In this document: piece by piece, positions 37,958-51,053 of the stretch
Position numbering within the stretch: the first letter of the stretch is position 1
Layout: the number at the start of each line of letters is the position of its first letter
NCBI GenBank assembly: GCA_003024785.1
Contig: PUQB01000708.1
Span: forward strand, 53,387-117,386
Source of the DNA: Selaginella tamariscina
Lineage: Eukaryota; Streptophyta; Lycopodiopsida; Selaginellales; Selaginellaceae
Reading direction: 5' to 3'
Length of the DNA: 64,000 nt
The notes under the pieces: generated by a model
The model's database searches: none
Told to the model about the DNA's origin: nothing
Seen by the model: only the letters and a program-made list of their open reading frames with translations
Translations under genes and position numbers: made by a program

Positions 37958-40042
37958 CGCGTGCGTGTGTGATTTATGTTGCAACTTCATACAAATCGTT
38001 TTCCCGCATGCAAGTCGTACCTCAACCTCCTGGGTAGCTTTACTTTGACTCTGAAATTGTGATTACCACGACTTGATGGGAATTTAATCTTGGAGGACCT
38101 TTATTTGCAAGCACTATTGTGTCTTCTGGTTGTGTTCCTGCGGGAATCTGCAATACTGCTTTACCATCCACTGTATCCACCTTGAAAAAGAAAAGTAAAA
38201 GTTAGATGTATTAATAACTAAATCGCAGTTTAAATAACTGGAAATTGTTATTCTTCATCAATTAGGCTCGTCAAAAGTTCATACCTGCATTGTAGTCCCC
38301 AGAATAGCGTCCACATAACTAACTGAGACCGTTGAGCAAAAATCGTTTCCTTCCCTTCTAATATCCGGATGTGCTTTCACTTTACAAGTTATGTAAAGAT
38401 CACCAGGTGCAGTTCTATAAAGAAAACATAAATGAAATAAAACATGTGTATGTATGTATTTGTATGCGTGTCAATGCACACACGTATAGTATCAACATAC
38501 CCTCTGGGACCTGCATGACCTTCGTGCACAATACGAAAAGTTAAACCATTCCTTGCACCGGCCGGCACCTTAAAATCCAATATTCTTTCCATCATTACAA
38601 CTCCTTCACCTAGACACTCTTTACAGTAATCCAAAATGACATGACCTCTTCCCCTGCAATCTGTACATGTCGATATCTGAAACACAACATTTAGTGTAGA
38701 ACACATTACATTTCTATTACATTATACTTCCTCTCTACCATGTGTATGTTGATGTGTTTGTATGTGTGATGTGTGTGTGTACGCGCGCGCGCGCGCGTCC
38801 ATGGAGATGCATATACACGTCATAAATATAAAACGAAGAATTATCCAGAAGGATTTACCTTAGAAAATGTACCAAAAATGGCCTGCCTTGTCTCAAAAGT
38901 TTGTCCTTTGCCATGGCAAGTTTTGCAAGGCTTTAGTCTTTCAGAGTATGCTCCACTCCCGTCACAAGCATTACATGTTTCTAAACGAGATATATTGAAG
39001 GTCTTTTGTACTCCAAATACGGCTTCCGAAAATTCTAAAGGTAGATCGTATCTGGTGAAACACAGAAAATGTCAAGAAAAACAAACTTTTAATACTATGT
39101 ATATACACATATGATACATAGCTGTGTGTATGTACGGATCTACTCAACTATATATTACCCGAGGTCATTACCCTGCACATTTTCTGCTTTCATTCCTCTC
39201 ATTTCTCCAAATACGGACCGGAACAAGTCGAAAGGATCCATCTATAAAAGCATAGATGATTGACCTTGTATAAACGGGTCTCTTCTCTCTCACACACGCG
39301 CGCGCGCGCGCCCGCGCACACACAGCTATAACTTACGGGAGGAGTAGGAGTCTCTTGAAACCCAGCCTCTCCATACTTGTCATATGCTGCCCTCTTCTCG
39401 TCGTCTGAAAGTACCTAGACAAATATAAGTTTTGAGCGGCATTAAACTACCAAAATGAGAAACAGCCATAAACCAACAATACAAGCATTAAATACTATTG
39501 TTTGTATTTATGTATGTATATATCAAACATCTATACATACGTACATAAATAATGTAATACGTTCAAATATATATATACTGAACAAACTTATACTAAATCT
39601 TACATACCTCATAAGCCGCACTGATCGCCTTGAACTTCTCTTCATGACCAGGAGTCTTGTCTGGATGGTACTGCCAATCAAATACACATGTTGGGATTCA
39701 GTGTAAGATCATGTATACACATGCACATGTAGACACATACGTGCATTACAATCTACCTTTTTGGCGAGCTTGCGATATGCATTCTTGATTTCTTGAGTAG
39801 TTGCAGTGCGAGGAACACCAAGAACAGAGTAATAATCCACAGACATGGTATTCGTGTGCATTCCGGAAGTGCTCTTTCGTCCGAAATGGAACCCTGCTTC
39901 TTAAAGGTACGAAGAAACATTTCTCACCTGTAAGAAACGGACTCTCCGTACAGAACCGCTTGCGATTACATACAAGATTGCTACTCGCAGGATGCGCATT
40001 CCTAGTGCAGCAGCTGCACACAGCGCTCCACAGAAGCGCCAT
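37221..40042 (-). CDS. Type-I DnaJ (Hsp40) co-chaperone, plastid-type, with C-terminal membrane helix
   Basis: An Hsp70 co-chaperone. Exons: 39757-40042, 39608-39670, 39337-39414, 39159-39241, 38859-39051, 38501-38676, 38285-38414, 38027-38180, 37757-37857, 37483-37523 and 37221-37404. About 85 residues of Arg/Ser-rich leader look like a transit peptide, then a J domain (DYYSVLGVPRTAT, YHPDKT with the HPD motif), four CxxCxGxG zinc-finger repeats (CNACDGSG, CKTCHGKG, CTDCRGRG, CKECLGEG) and the substrate-binding domain (LANKGPPRLN). The last exon adds a hydrophobic span VGASLVFLVAVLFALA followed by a basic tail, unusual for a type-I DnaJ. Frame changes are needed near 39880, 38075 and at the 37757/37523 junction. 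Confidence 0.9.
37877..37970. repeat. Compound microsatellite (CT)n(ATCT)n(TA)n(TG)n
   Basis: Four simple repeats follow each other inside a DnaJ intron, close to the acceptor of exon 9. Confidence 0.9.
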
Positions 40043-40052
40043 AGCCACGAAG

Positions 40053-40141
40053 AACCCTAAATTTATTCTCTTCTAATTTTTTTAGCCCTAATCGATCAGC
40101 ACCGTTGAAATTCAAATAATGCAAAGCCCTAAACCCTAAAC
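40053..40141. promoter_or_regulatory. Telo-box cluster upstream of DnaJ
   Basis: AACCCTAA at 40053-40060 lies about 10 bp from the start codon, and CCCTAAACCCTAAAC, two telomere-type units, lies at 40127-40141. Confidence 0.55.
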
Positions 40142-41059
40142 AGATACCATAATAGTCCATATATTAGAGTCATGTGGAAAATACAAATGTTGGATAATAT
40201 GATAATATTACTTGAGTTTCACATGCATAACTCACTGTATTCATGTGACAGATTGTCACAACACAACAAACGCAGGTGCCAGCTCGTACTTTGAATACTA
40301 TATTAACTTCCTACTTCAACTTACACACATATTACAACACTGTATACACACACCCACACACACACACACGCAAAGTCAACTTACCAGTAGGCAATGAATA
40401 TTCTTTGTGGGCTCTTTCTTGTTGTTTTGTGGTTTAAGAAGCATATGACACTTCGCATTCCGGGTTGACTCTTCTTCATTGTAATAATTGAATTGAATTG
40501 GTTAGTATTAAGTGTTTAAGAAGTTATATAAACCGACTACTAATCTTCCAAGTTAGGAAAATACGTACATACATGATACATACAAGCCCGTATGCTACAT
40601 GTAATAATGGAGTATGAGGAAGATGATGATGATACTGCAATATATAACATGGGAACACACATGATATACACAAGCCCATGTGTTTAGATATATGTCACTA
40701 TCAGTACATGACAGAAGTAATTGATCCTACTATTCTAAAATTATAAATATGCTATTTATATAAACCGGATATTCATTTAGATTCATTTACTGTATGGGAT
40801 ATTCATCTAGTTCATTTAGTGGGAGGCTCCCGCGCATAACGAGATATCTAGATATTCATATGCTTATGTCATAAGGACGAACCTGGAGGTGTGCTGCACG
40901 GGCAAATATTTAATTCCATGCTTAATCACAAATATGTGTTGTCTAAAAATCGAGGTTAAGCCATAAAATACCTGCACGCCAAATAGAAAATTAAGTTTAA
41001 TCTAAATATCTGTGAAAATTTAAGTAAACTCTAAACACCGATTCCTCGCATCACAAGCG

Positions 41060-41090
41060 GCCACGTGTCACGTCACGCCGTGCCACGTGG
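41060..41090. promoter_or_regulatory. Paired G-boxes (CACGTG)
   Basis: Two perfect CACGTG cores at 41062-41067 and 41084-41089, 22 bp apart, with TCACGTCAC between them (an ACGT core again). Plant bZIP, bHLH and ABA-response factors bind such elements. The pair sits between the divergent DnaJ and NLP genes and could serve either. Confidence 0.6.
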
Positions 41091-41531
41091 ATACCGAAAA
41101 GCGACGCACGACTTCCTCAAGTGCTGGAAGATGGGTTTTTACTACTGATTAAAAAGATTCCGTTTGTCCTTTTAGATATTTCAATATATTTATATTTGAT
41201 TTAATTATTTGGATTGATTACCACAGTTTTTCAAGAATATTCGTTCATCGCACGGTACAAATCGCACCACAATTTTTCCTAAATCCCCCATCCTCGGAAA
41301 GTATTGACACGTGTTAAATTAGAGGCCGTTGATTGGTCACAGCCGGATTCTCATAGATTCCGTCTATGGAAAAGAAGGTTTCTACATCTGTACTGGAGAG
41401 GAACATAAGTCTCTGATAGCGGTACGTGCTTTCCATAGGATCTAGTACATAGCTGAGTGTATATTTCTTGGATATCTGGAGGTGCAATTGAGATTCGATC
41501 CTTGAATTTGAGTCATGTGCGAAGTAGCACA

Positions 41532-44188
41532 ATGTGTGAAACGGGAGACGATGTGTTCCTCCAGCAGCTCGTCGATGATCCACAGGTGCCACTCATGGAT
41601 CCATCCGACACATTTGCAGCTGCTCTTCAGGCCCAAGACTGGCCGGATTTCGCCCCACAAGAAGGCAGCACACCAGAAGGCAGCACATTCTTCTCTTCTC
41701 TTCTCCTGGACGATCTCCTTGCGGATTCCCCTCAGATAGCAGCGCCCACATGGGAGGAACAGGACGCTAACACCAACACCAGCAGAAGGAGGTCGAAATG
41801 TGAGCTTCTGGAGGAGGTTGTGAAGACAATTTCCGCACAGAGAACAGATCTCCTGGCGCAGTTATGGGTACCCATTGTCAAGAACAGCAAGCTGCTGCTG
41901 AGTACACAAGATCAGCCGTATTCTGTACCGCACGGTATGTCTGACCTTGTTATGTACCGCCAGCTGTCTGCACGGTACATGTTCCCGACTCGGAAAGAAG
42001 GCGTTGAAGCTTACTATCCGGGCTTCCGGGCAGAGTCTTCACTGCCCTCACGCCAGAGTGGAGTCCGAACGTGCAACTCTATGACTCGACGGAGTTCTTG
42101 CGGGTCCGGGACGCCGCAAGGTGCAACGTGCGGGGCACCTTGGGTGTTCCTGTTATCGAGCCTGAGACGAATGAGTGTCTTGCGGTCATTGAGCTTGTCA
42201 CCAACATGGACAAAGTGGCGTACGAGGCAGAGATGGTCCTCATCTGCAATGCTCTTCAGGTGCTACTATGTTAATATAACAGTGTATATACTATATCTTC
42301 ATTCCTTGGGTTGTTGTTGTGCGTAATTTCTGGGATTAAACCAACTTTTCCTATTTCAGGCTGTCAATCTTTCAAGCTGGGCCAACCGTGGAGTCCCAGA
42401 GGTATAACTTATGACTCTCTAGATTTTGTGTACACAGGACTGATGCCAAATTGTTCAGGTGCCAAGAGAAGGTCGAGAAGCAGTGTTTGCAGAGATCTCT
42501 GAAGTGCTAACCTCAGTTGGTGAGGAACACAGGTTGCCAATAGCTCAGACATGGATACCATGCCTCCATGACGGTCATGGCAACATTATAGGACTTTCAA
42601 ACACGCAACAAGGAGCTTTCCAAGAGTCGACACTCGTTAGCTTGTTCACGAAACATGCTCCATGTCACATTTTCGATTCCAACTTTTCAGGCTTCCATAT
42701 CGCATGCGCAGAGCAGCGTCTAGAAGTCGGTCAAGGCGTTGCAGGCAAAGCCTTCACAACAAACCAGCCGTGTTTTCGGGCAGATGTACAGAGCTTCACC
42801 AAGACTGAGTATCCTCTAGTGCAATATGCACGCTACTTTGGACTGGGAGGGTGGTGGCGATCCGGTTAAGAAGTGCACTCACAGGCTCCGATGATTACAT
42901 CGTTGAGTATGTGCTTCCCACCGATTGCAAGGACTCCAGACAACAACAGAGGCTCCTGAATGGTATCTCCGCCAGCATGCAGCGTGCCTGTAAGAACCTG
43001 AGAACCGTTTCAAGCAAAGAGTTGCATGAGCAGTGGCCCAGTGTCGTGGAGCTTCCGGAGGAGGATATCTGCTTAGGATCTGCTGAGGATCCCTCCAAGA
43101 CAGTGGCTAACAAGAGGAGGAAGCTCAAGCAAGGCGACGAGTGGTCTGGGTCCTCGATACCGGCTGCCAAGAAGAGGAACGATCGGAAGCGCGCTTCAAA
43201 CGAGAAGACTGTTTCTCTCGAGGTTCTTCAGCAGTATTTCGCCGGGAGCTTGCGAGATGCAGCTAAAAGCATCGGAGGTATCTCTCTCTATCTCTCTCTC
43301 GTGGACGTATCAACTTCATACGCATGATGTTTGTTTCAGTGTGCCCGACAACGCTGAAGAGGATATGCAGGCAGTACGGTATATCGAGGTGGCCTTCACG
43401 GAAGATCAACAAAGTGAACCGGGGAATTGTGAAGCTACAGGGAGTTATAGAGTCCGTGGAGGGGGTGGATAGGAAGGTGAAGCTGGACGCATTAACAGGG
43501 GAGCTGGCCTCTGCAGCAGCTGTTACAGCCGCAATAACAACGACAAGGAACAACAGCAGTGCCAACAACTCCTCGGAGACAAGCAAGAGTTCCTCACCGA
43601 TGAGCTCCCCACACGAGGCTGCACCGGTTTCGAATGGAAGAGAAGGGGAACGTTTTCCAAACTCCCCGTAGCTTCAACTTGCAGACTGCAGTTAAGATTG
43701 AGCCGCGGGTGCACGGAAGCTCTGAAGCCATGTCAGTTCTGGAGAACATGTCCAAGTTTGACGGATCGTCTTTCACGGCTGAGTTGCCCCCAGAGATTTA
43801 TTTCCCGCCTGTGCCGCCTGTGCCAGACTACATAGATTGGTCGGCATTGAACGCCAGGGTGATGAATCCGAAGCTCGAGGATGAACAGCAACACGTGACT
43901 GTCAAGGCCACGCTGGCGGCCGACACCATCCGGTTCAAGGTTCCTCTGGTGGGGTTTGGATTCTGCAAGCTGAGGGCGGAGGTTGCGGCGAGGTTCAAGC
44001 TCGAGCCGGACAGCTTTACACTCAAGTACATGGACGATGACTCAGAGTGGGTGATGCTCAACTGCGATGCCGACCTCCAAGAGTGTCTGGATGTGATGCG
44101 GTCTAGCAGTTTCCATGTCATCAAGCTGTTTATTCATGCCACCAGTGCTATGTCCAGCTCTCCCAGCCTGTGCAGTGTTAACTCTTAA
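41532..44188 (+). CDS. NLP: NIN-like protein (NLP) transcription factor
   Basis: A nitrate-responsive transcription factor, nuclear. Exons 41532-42259, 42360-42401 (a 42-nt microexon), 42459-43277 and 43340-44188. The N-terminal GAF-like region reads [38 protein letters not shown] and LGVPVIEP. After it come [27 protein letters not shown] and the RWP-RK domain ([34 protein letters not shown] then [12 protein letters not shown], the intron splitting it). A PB1 domain ends the protein ([38 protein letters not shown]). All three domains of land-plant NLPs are present. Frame changes are needed near 42018, 42851 (missing G in a G run) and 43645. The spacing to the next start codon is only 165 bp. 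Confidence 0.93.
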
Positions 44189-44312
44189 CTTCGTTTTGTA
44201 CACATTTTTAACCGTTCGCTTGTTGTGAACAAAAAAAATTAGTACATTTGTCGTGAACAAAAAATTATTAAAGGGATGGACACGTGTAGGTAAGGGGCTT
44301 TAAGAGAACCAG

Positions 44313-44320
44313 TTAGGGTT
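44313..44320. promoter_or_regulatory. Telo-box (TTAGGGTT) before SWAP gene
   Basis: TTAGGGTT lies about 33 bp before the ATG at 44354, inside the 165-bp gap between the NLP stop and this gene. Confidence 0.5.
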
Positions 44321-44353
44321 CTTGGCGACTCTAGGGTACGAAGTCTTGCCGCG

Positions 44354-47244
44354 ATGGACAGTCTTGTGGTCACTGGAGTGCATGCTATGCTGCACGATGA
44401 CGATGCCGCAGCTGCATTTGTCAATTCGGGGGACTCGCTTATGACATGGAGCTGCGATGAGACGATTCGCATGGACAGGTTCGATGTGCGGCACTTGCTT
44501 CTCGATGCAAGCGACATACGCACTGCCGGGCGTCACAAATTCACGCCGGACGTATCCGAGGAAGTGCTCGACGAAGAGAGGTACAGAGATCTGCAAGAAG
44601 GCGGCCATGAGGATGGACAAGATGTTGAAGGTACCCATTCTGTGTATTTATCACTAGATAGATGTAGAATTGGTTTCACATATCCCAAACCAACGATATA
44701 TGTCGCTTTCCCCAATTCGGATCCTAAAATCCGACAGTGTGTGTGTGTGGGGTGAATTGAGCAAGCTTACTGATTTGAGCTTAGTTCGTATGTGTATATT
44801 AACAATTGAGTTTTCTTCTGAAGAGTTTGGCTTAGTTCTAGAATCTGTGCTTAGCTAATCTAAGTTTGCTGGTTTTTTCTTTTTCAGATAATGCGATGGA
44901 TGAAAGGCCTTCAACAGCTAAGTACGCTACCGTTCCTTTCAACTATGGTAGCAGCGATAGAACTGAGGAGAAGCCAGTGCAGGCTGTGAAGGTCGATAAG
45001 GATGAACCACCGTTTGTTCCGTCGTTTCCAGTTCCAGAACACTTGGAGCCACACTTGGTAGGTGATTACCATATACATATATATGATGCACAGATATGTT
45101 TATTCATAGATCTAAATTTTTGTCGAGTTGCAGTGGTGTTGTGCTTGAAGATAACTAGTTGGAGCTGTGTAGTGTGGTGGAGAGTTAATGGCTCTGAAAA
45201 TACCGAAATGATAGTAACAGGTGTGTGAACTAACTGTTTCTGCAGGACCATTCCACACCAACGCATCATATAAGGACTAACTCTCTTAGTAGTTTCGCGA
45301 TTTCTCTTCGGACTGTACTAACTCTTGTACTATGTTTTCTTTTGCAGCCTCCGTCACAGAAGATTCACCATATCATGTGCGGAACAGCGAAGTTTGTAAG
45401 GGAACGAGGTGGACAGACAGAGATCATACTGAGGGTTAAGCAGGCCAACAATCCCAACTTTGGATTTCTTATGCCAGACCATGTCCTTCATCCGTACTTC
45501 AGGTACCTTGTGGATCATCCAGAAATTAGTACGGAGGCTATTAAGCCTAAAGAAGCCCCAAAACCCGGCAATGCTTTAGTAACCAAACCTGCTGAAGGTT
45601 TGAGGCTTTTAGGGGAGGTTTACGGGGATGACGACGAGGATGACGACGGGTCTGCTCCTAAGTTTACTGTGGAAGTGAAAACTATAAAGGATCCACCTCC
45701 AAACTTGAAGTCTGTTATTCAGAAGATGGTGGAGTTCATTGCTAGAAACGGAAAGGCATTTGAAGATGTGGTTAAGGAGCGTGACAAGAATGATGAGCGG
45801 TTTCAGTTCCTTCATCCCTGGCACGAGTATCATCCTTATATTTGAGCAAGTTACAGATTGTTGATCAGGTATGCGTGTATATATCCTTATGCATTTATAT
45901 GTAGTTATGACTATGTACATAAATACATAAACTACATCGTATTATTGTTTTTCTATATATGAGGTAATACTAATCCCTTGGCTTTCACAGATGAACCTGG
46001 CCAAGCCACAGGGAAATGCGACAGCAGGCAATCAGCAACCAGCGCGACGGAAAACTAGGTTTGATGTTCCACCTAGCTTCTTACAAGCTCCTTCAGCAAA
46101 AATATCTCCTATAGTGGTGGGGAAAACTTCTGCGACGAGCAGTCCTGCTATGGTGGGGAATACTTCGAGACGAACAGTCCATACAGTCTTATGGTGAGGA
46201 AAACCTCGGAAGTTACCAGTCCATTGGTGTTATCGGGCGGTGAAGAATTTATGGGCGTTGCTCAGCATGAACAGCCGGATATGTGCTATGATGCTGCTTA
46301 TGCAGCTGTTATAGCAGCAACACGGACAGGGGTTCATGGGTCAGGAGTGGGAACTGACGAGGAAACAGGTTCTGATGTGGATACTGCTGGGAAAGCAGGG
46401 ATACCTGGAAAGGCAGGGTCTGATGGGGAAAGTCATGAGAAAGCAGGTCCTGCTGGGGAAACAGATAGTCATGGAAAGCAGAGTCTGGAACAGAGAAAGC
46501 TGATAAGAAGGCAGAGAGGCTGAGGAAAGCTAGGATGCTTTTAGCTCAAATGGGTACAGGGGATCAGACCGAGGTATCCAGAAACAACATAATAGTGAAC
46601 GGACTGAGTCCCAGAAGCAACAGGTGGATGAACCACAGAACGAAGATGGTGAGAGTGTCCGTCACCGTGGAAGACATCGAGAGAAGAAGAGGAAGAGGTA
46701 TGATTATGAGGACGACGACGATCGTAGCCGTCGTCATAGAAGACATGATGGTGATGGATGATGATGGATGGGATGGGGATGGGGATGACCTCCATCGTAG
46801 TCACAGAGGCCATAGAAGTCATCGCGAGGATGATGATGGAGATGACCACCATCGAAGTCATAAAAGGTATGATGCTGATGATGTGGATGACCGTCATCGC
46901 AGCGGTAGAAATCGCAGAAGGCACGATGATGAGGATGGCAGGCATCGAGTCAAGGAAGACGATCACCATCGTCGACGACGGAGCAGATATGATGCTGGTG
47001 AAGCTGAGCACGACCACCGTGCACGGAGAAGTCGTCGAAGGTCCTATAGAGACCTCGAGGATGAGGATGGAGACTACAGGGGAGGCAGAAAAAGTCATAG
47101 AGAGGAGAAGAGAAGATCGAGAGAGGAGGAGAGTAAGAAGGTTATGATGTTTAAGGATGAGGATGAGATGAGAAGGACGAGAGTAATCCTGTGGTGTCTG
47201 AAGACATTAGAGCTAAGGTGAGGCAAATGTTACAGAGTATATGA
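44354..47244 (+). CDS. SWAP/SURP-domain splicing factor with RS-like tail
   Basis: A nuclear pre-mRNA splicing regulator of the SFSWAP family (Arabidopsis At5g55100/SWAP1-like). Exons 44354-44630, 44888-45057, 45348-45868 and 45991-47244. The N-terminus has the family's DRY_EERY-type region (FDVRHLLLDA, LDEERYRDL). Two SURP modules follow: KIHHIMCGTAKFVRERGGQTE..LKQANNPNFGFL-like and VIQKMVEFIARNGKAFEDVV..NDERFQFLHPWHEYH. The tail is rich in RS/RH/RD/DD with ERLRKARMLLAQM, ending in VSEDIRAKVRQMLQSI, the usual SFSWAP end. Frame changes occur near 45837, 46190, 46490, around 46560-46760 and near 47160. The C-terminus given here comes from the frame that matches the family, so the stop at 47242-47244 is an inference. 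Confidence 0.88.
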
Positions 47245-47347
47245 GAGAATGATGTCTTCGTATGGGTATACCGTTGAGTATATTTTAAACTGAAATAATT
47301 TATTAGATCATTTTCGAGCGTACACACACACAACACACATATGAAAT

Positions 47348-48378
47348 CTACGAAGGTCGTATAATAACACTGTCTATAAAAATCCTCCTTTGGGCTGTCC
47401 ATCCATAAGAATCTCCTCCATGTAAAACTGCAAGTGGAGAGGGACATTTGCATTTTCCACCACAAACTCACCTAGACATAACTCCTTCCATTCAGCAAAG
47501 TTTTCCTCGTTACTCACGGTTACACGTGGCAAATCCTTCCACGTGTCCCGTCCAGTCACGCCCACGTCATCTTTACCCACGCCCAGTAGGAAGGGCCCTT
47601 CCATCCATGTGCATATTCTAGTACTTGAGCCTCAACCAAATACCATACTTTCCTATAGGCCAGAAGCCTTCAACCTGTCCTCTAACTTGGAACGTCCACA
47701 CCAATTTTATATATGCAATCTCTTGAAAACTACTGCCCTTCACTTGTGTCGGCCACTCGCAACATTCTTGGTCGTCACCATGCAATTCTAATGGCTCGGG
47801 CTGACAGCGTTCGAGTTAGTGCTGCTGTGGCATTGTTAACCACGTATAGCTGCAATGTACAACTTAATTATATTAATGGTTTATTATTAATAAAATTTGT
47901 TAAAACATAAAAACTTGTAAAACTACAAATAAAAATATAATACATTATTATTTTAACATCAATATATATATATATCATTTTTATTATAGTTTAAATTATT
48001 ATTAGTATTTTTATAAAATCCCCTATTTATTAATATTAAATTTTTAACCTTTGTTTATACAATCCATGTACTTTTATATAACAAAGGTGTGTGTGTGTAT
48101 GTGTGTATTCATAACAAGGTGTATGTGTATGTGTGTAACTGTACCTGTTTGTTATTATTGTGGTAAATTCCATGGCAAAGTTTGTTGTAAATGTCCGAAA
48201 GAGAGGCTGACTCTTCACCAATAATATCTTGCCAACGTGGCGGAAGATATGTACGCCATACCTCGTTTGTTTTAGAGAGTTGTAGAAATGATTTGCTAAC
48301 AGCTGCTAAGCGCCTTACATCCTTTGGACTTGACAAACTGAATATCAAGCAAACACACTCAACTGGCAGCAGATCCAT
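47348..48378 (-). CDS. F-box protein with PHLOEM PROTEIN 2-like domain (PP2-B type)
   Basis: A substrate receptor of SCF ubiquitin ligases with a lectin-like PP2 domain. Exon 1 48145-48378 encodes the F-box (LPVECVCLIFSLSSPKDVRRLAAVSKSF), then VWRTYLPPRWQDII. Exon 2 47348-47849 encodes the PP2 region: TLSARAIRIAW, EWPTQVKGSSFQEIA, KLVWTFQVRG, FAEWKELCLGEFVV and a terminal IRPS. The order matches the PP2-B family. Frame changes lie near 47780 (IAW-GDD), 47615 and 47386 (missing T in a T run); correcting them leaves one continuous match. The 3' ends of this gene and the SWAP gene are only about 100 bp apart. Confidence 0.85.
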
Positions 48379-49053
48379 ATAAACCCTAGTATATTACGTG
48401 ACTTATATAGTATAGGATATTACCTTTATTTATAAAATATTATTAAAAGGTTAAATGATTTTCTTAAAACAAGACAACCCTTTTCAATTTTTTTTTAATT
48501 ATTAAAGTAAATAATTATTTAAATTTTAATTGAAGTAAACAAGTTGGTTCGAAAGCCTTATGTTTCACACCTGTATATTATATATGTTTATAAACATGTG
48601 TATTATATTTTAGAATAATAATTTTGTGTGATTGTTATATTTTAAACAGAATTAAAAAACACACATTATATATTAGAGCATAATTTAATTCCATTTCACA
48701 TATTATATATAAAAGTAAACATATTTATATCATATCAATGTTATTTAATAACATGGGATTAAATTTTAACATATTTTTTAACTATAGTAGGACAATACAG
48801 ACTACAATATATATATATAATATTTTTATATAACGTAATTTTAATATTTATTAAAATAATATAAATAATAACAATGTTTTTAAATGTTTATATTTAAAAA
48901 TATTATACACATACATGTAATAAACTACAAACACATGATTTTTATTTTGCTACCTGATTCTTCAACACAGTCCTATATTGCTTTCGTGTGTGTTGCACAT
49001 GCGTGCGTGGATTGGTGTGCGTGAAAAAGTATGCAAAATTCCAAGAGGACTAT
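48379..49053. other. AT-rich spacer with telo-box next to F-box start
   Basis: AAACCCTA at 48381-48388 sits 3 bp upstream of the F-box ATG (minus strand). The rest is strongly AT-rich with no coding signal. Confidence 0.6.
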
Positions 49054-49319
49054 TTAGCTGGGAAAGATTTTGAGCAACTCTATATCAAATAAGAGAGTTT
49101 TATCAATGAGCCCCTGATTCTTCAACACAAAGTCCAATGCTCTTTGACCCTGCAATATCATGTTCAGCTCGCGTGCGTGCGTGCGTGTGTGTGGTACATA
49201 TATAGGCTAAATCACATACAGAAAATGTCGTTGGCTTGGGTTGCTTTTTGTTGTAGTCGTTCTCTGGGTAGCCCAGTTCAGGTGGGACAATTATCCTGTT
49301 AGAAGACATTATTAGCGCG

Positions 49320-49354
<35 letters not shown>

Positions 49355-50825
49355 TATATATATATTGTATAACATATATGCGTATGTGTATATACTATAC
49401 CTCCTCACACCACCAACAGCCATCGATGAAACAGCTTCCTCGAATGCTGGAATTACCTGTTGTATTACAAATATTGGGCAAATATATCGTATGTCTAGAA
49501 CACGAGAATATTGTATTACCTCGCTTTTGCCAATTCTGAATCTGAAAAGGTCTTTCTCATTTCCCTGTAAAACATAATCATCAGATTGTTTATGTGTGTG
49601 TGTGTGTGTGCGCATGAGAAGTTAATGCTAAAACTCTCAAGCTTAATAGATTCACTACAATACTCCTAACGCTGCTGCTGCTGATCCTCCTCCTCCTACT
49701 ACACACACACACACATGCACACACGAACACACACACACACACACACACACATTTTCAGCAGCTGCGACTAGGTGAAAGGACATCTAGATGAATGGATTAC
49801 ACACCTCAAAAGATCCACCTTTGACCTTGTTTCGAGCCTCAAAAATCCTACCGTAGTAACCAATCGTATATCCAGCCCAATCTACCTGGTCAGTCACAAA
49901 CATACAGCTCAAAAACTGTGTGTGTGTGTGTGTGTGAGAGAGAGGAGAGAGAGAGAGAGAGCGCTTTTAAACTACGCAGACCGTAACATACGTATGCATG
50001 TGCGGCTGTGTGTGTAACTACTGAATTATAATAGCTTATGAGTTTAACAAATGAGATATCTGTGCATACCACAACAGTTTCGCCTGGCTTAGGAATCGGA
50101 CCAGAGCCTGCTTTCAAATCCTACAAATATAACATAAATTAATAAAACCTGTGTACATACGTGTATATACATACAAACACTATAAATGAAGTTGAAAATA
50201 TGTAGTAAACACACCTTGTATTGAAGACCTGAGGGAGTCTCCTGAAAATCTGGATACTTCATTTTCGATTTGCCATAGTCCTTCCCCTCAAAGCAGGCAC
50301 TGCATTCATAAAACACAATGGACTGACTAAAACTTCAAACATAATTACGTTAGTATAAACTTTAATAAAAACAACATTTAAGATATGCATACTGTCTGCA
50401 AATTCTGCTTCGGACATTCCAACTCCAATCAAAGGTATTAGAGCTCCAGCACCAAGCATCAGTTGTCTACGTGTAGACAGCATTGACCTCTCTGTATAAA
50501 ATTAACTAGCAAATTATTAAATGATTAAATACTAATTATTTAACCAGTAAATTAAGTTAATTGTAATAAATCTAGTTCACTCACGAAGTTCATCTCCATA
50601 GCACATTTTAGTTGGATATATCCCTCCCTGCACAAACATACACAAATTAACCAAACAATTGATAACAATACAGAACTCACCTCGCATTTTAGGGAATATT
50701 TTCCTCGAATTTGTGTGTTTCTGTATAAGAGTCATAAGTGCTTTAGAGAATCCAAGTGATATATGTGAACTAACCACAGATTGGACAACACTTGTAACAG
50801 GAGGAACATGAAGAACCATAGCCAT
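49054..50825 (-). CDS. FKBP-type peptidyl-prolyl isomerase, thylakoid lumen
   Basis: A proline cis-trans isomerase of the lumenal FKBP group, close to the FKBP16 class. Exons: about 50579-50825 (may hold a 53-nt intron), 50393-50491, 50215-50299, 50070-50120, 49805-49885, 49520-49564, 49401-49456, 49220-49295 and 49054-49149. The presequence carries STRRQLMLGAGALIPLIGVG, a twin-Arg plus hydrophobic core and thus a likely Tat-type lumen signal. The FKBP domain reads KAGSGPIPKPGE, GYYGRIFEARNK, GGSFEG, VIPAFEEAVSSMAVGG, IIVPPELGYPEND and LDFVLKNQGLIDKTLLFDIELL. Several exons are under 60 nt. A missing G near 50285 (GGGG run) shifts the frame. The exon 1 frame is uncertain. Confidence 0.9.
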
Positions 50826-51053
50826 AGTTTTATCCACTTTGTTATGTAAGCATCCTTGCTTGGTTCTAAAACTAAATATTATGTGCAACCATATACAATA
50901 GTATCAAAGGCTTTGCTAAGCAAGAAACGTATTAACTAAGTCATATATTAACCTCTGTGTTAACTTATAAAATACCATAATTAACACAAAACTACTGCAG
51001 TTTTGTGATGTTATGAAACACTTACAGTGGTTAAACCGCATGTTTGAAGCTGC

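Larger units (their letters stand above)
40043..41531. other. Bidirectional promoter region, DnaJ (-) and NLP (+)
   Basis: About 1.5 kb between divergent starts. It carries telo-boxes next to the DnaJ start and a G-box pair about 450 bp from the NLP start, listed separately. A CA run lies at 40348-40368. No other gene is supported. Confidence 0.65.

Noticed and set aside
46741-47098. Minus-strand frame of 185 codons opposite the SWAP gene
   Set aside because: It is the mirror of the RS/RH/DD-rich tail on the coding strand, producing repeated I, V, M and S residues; no homology.
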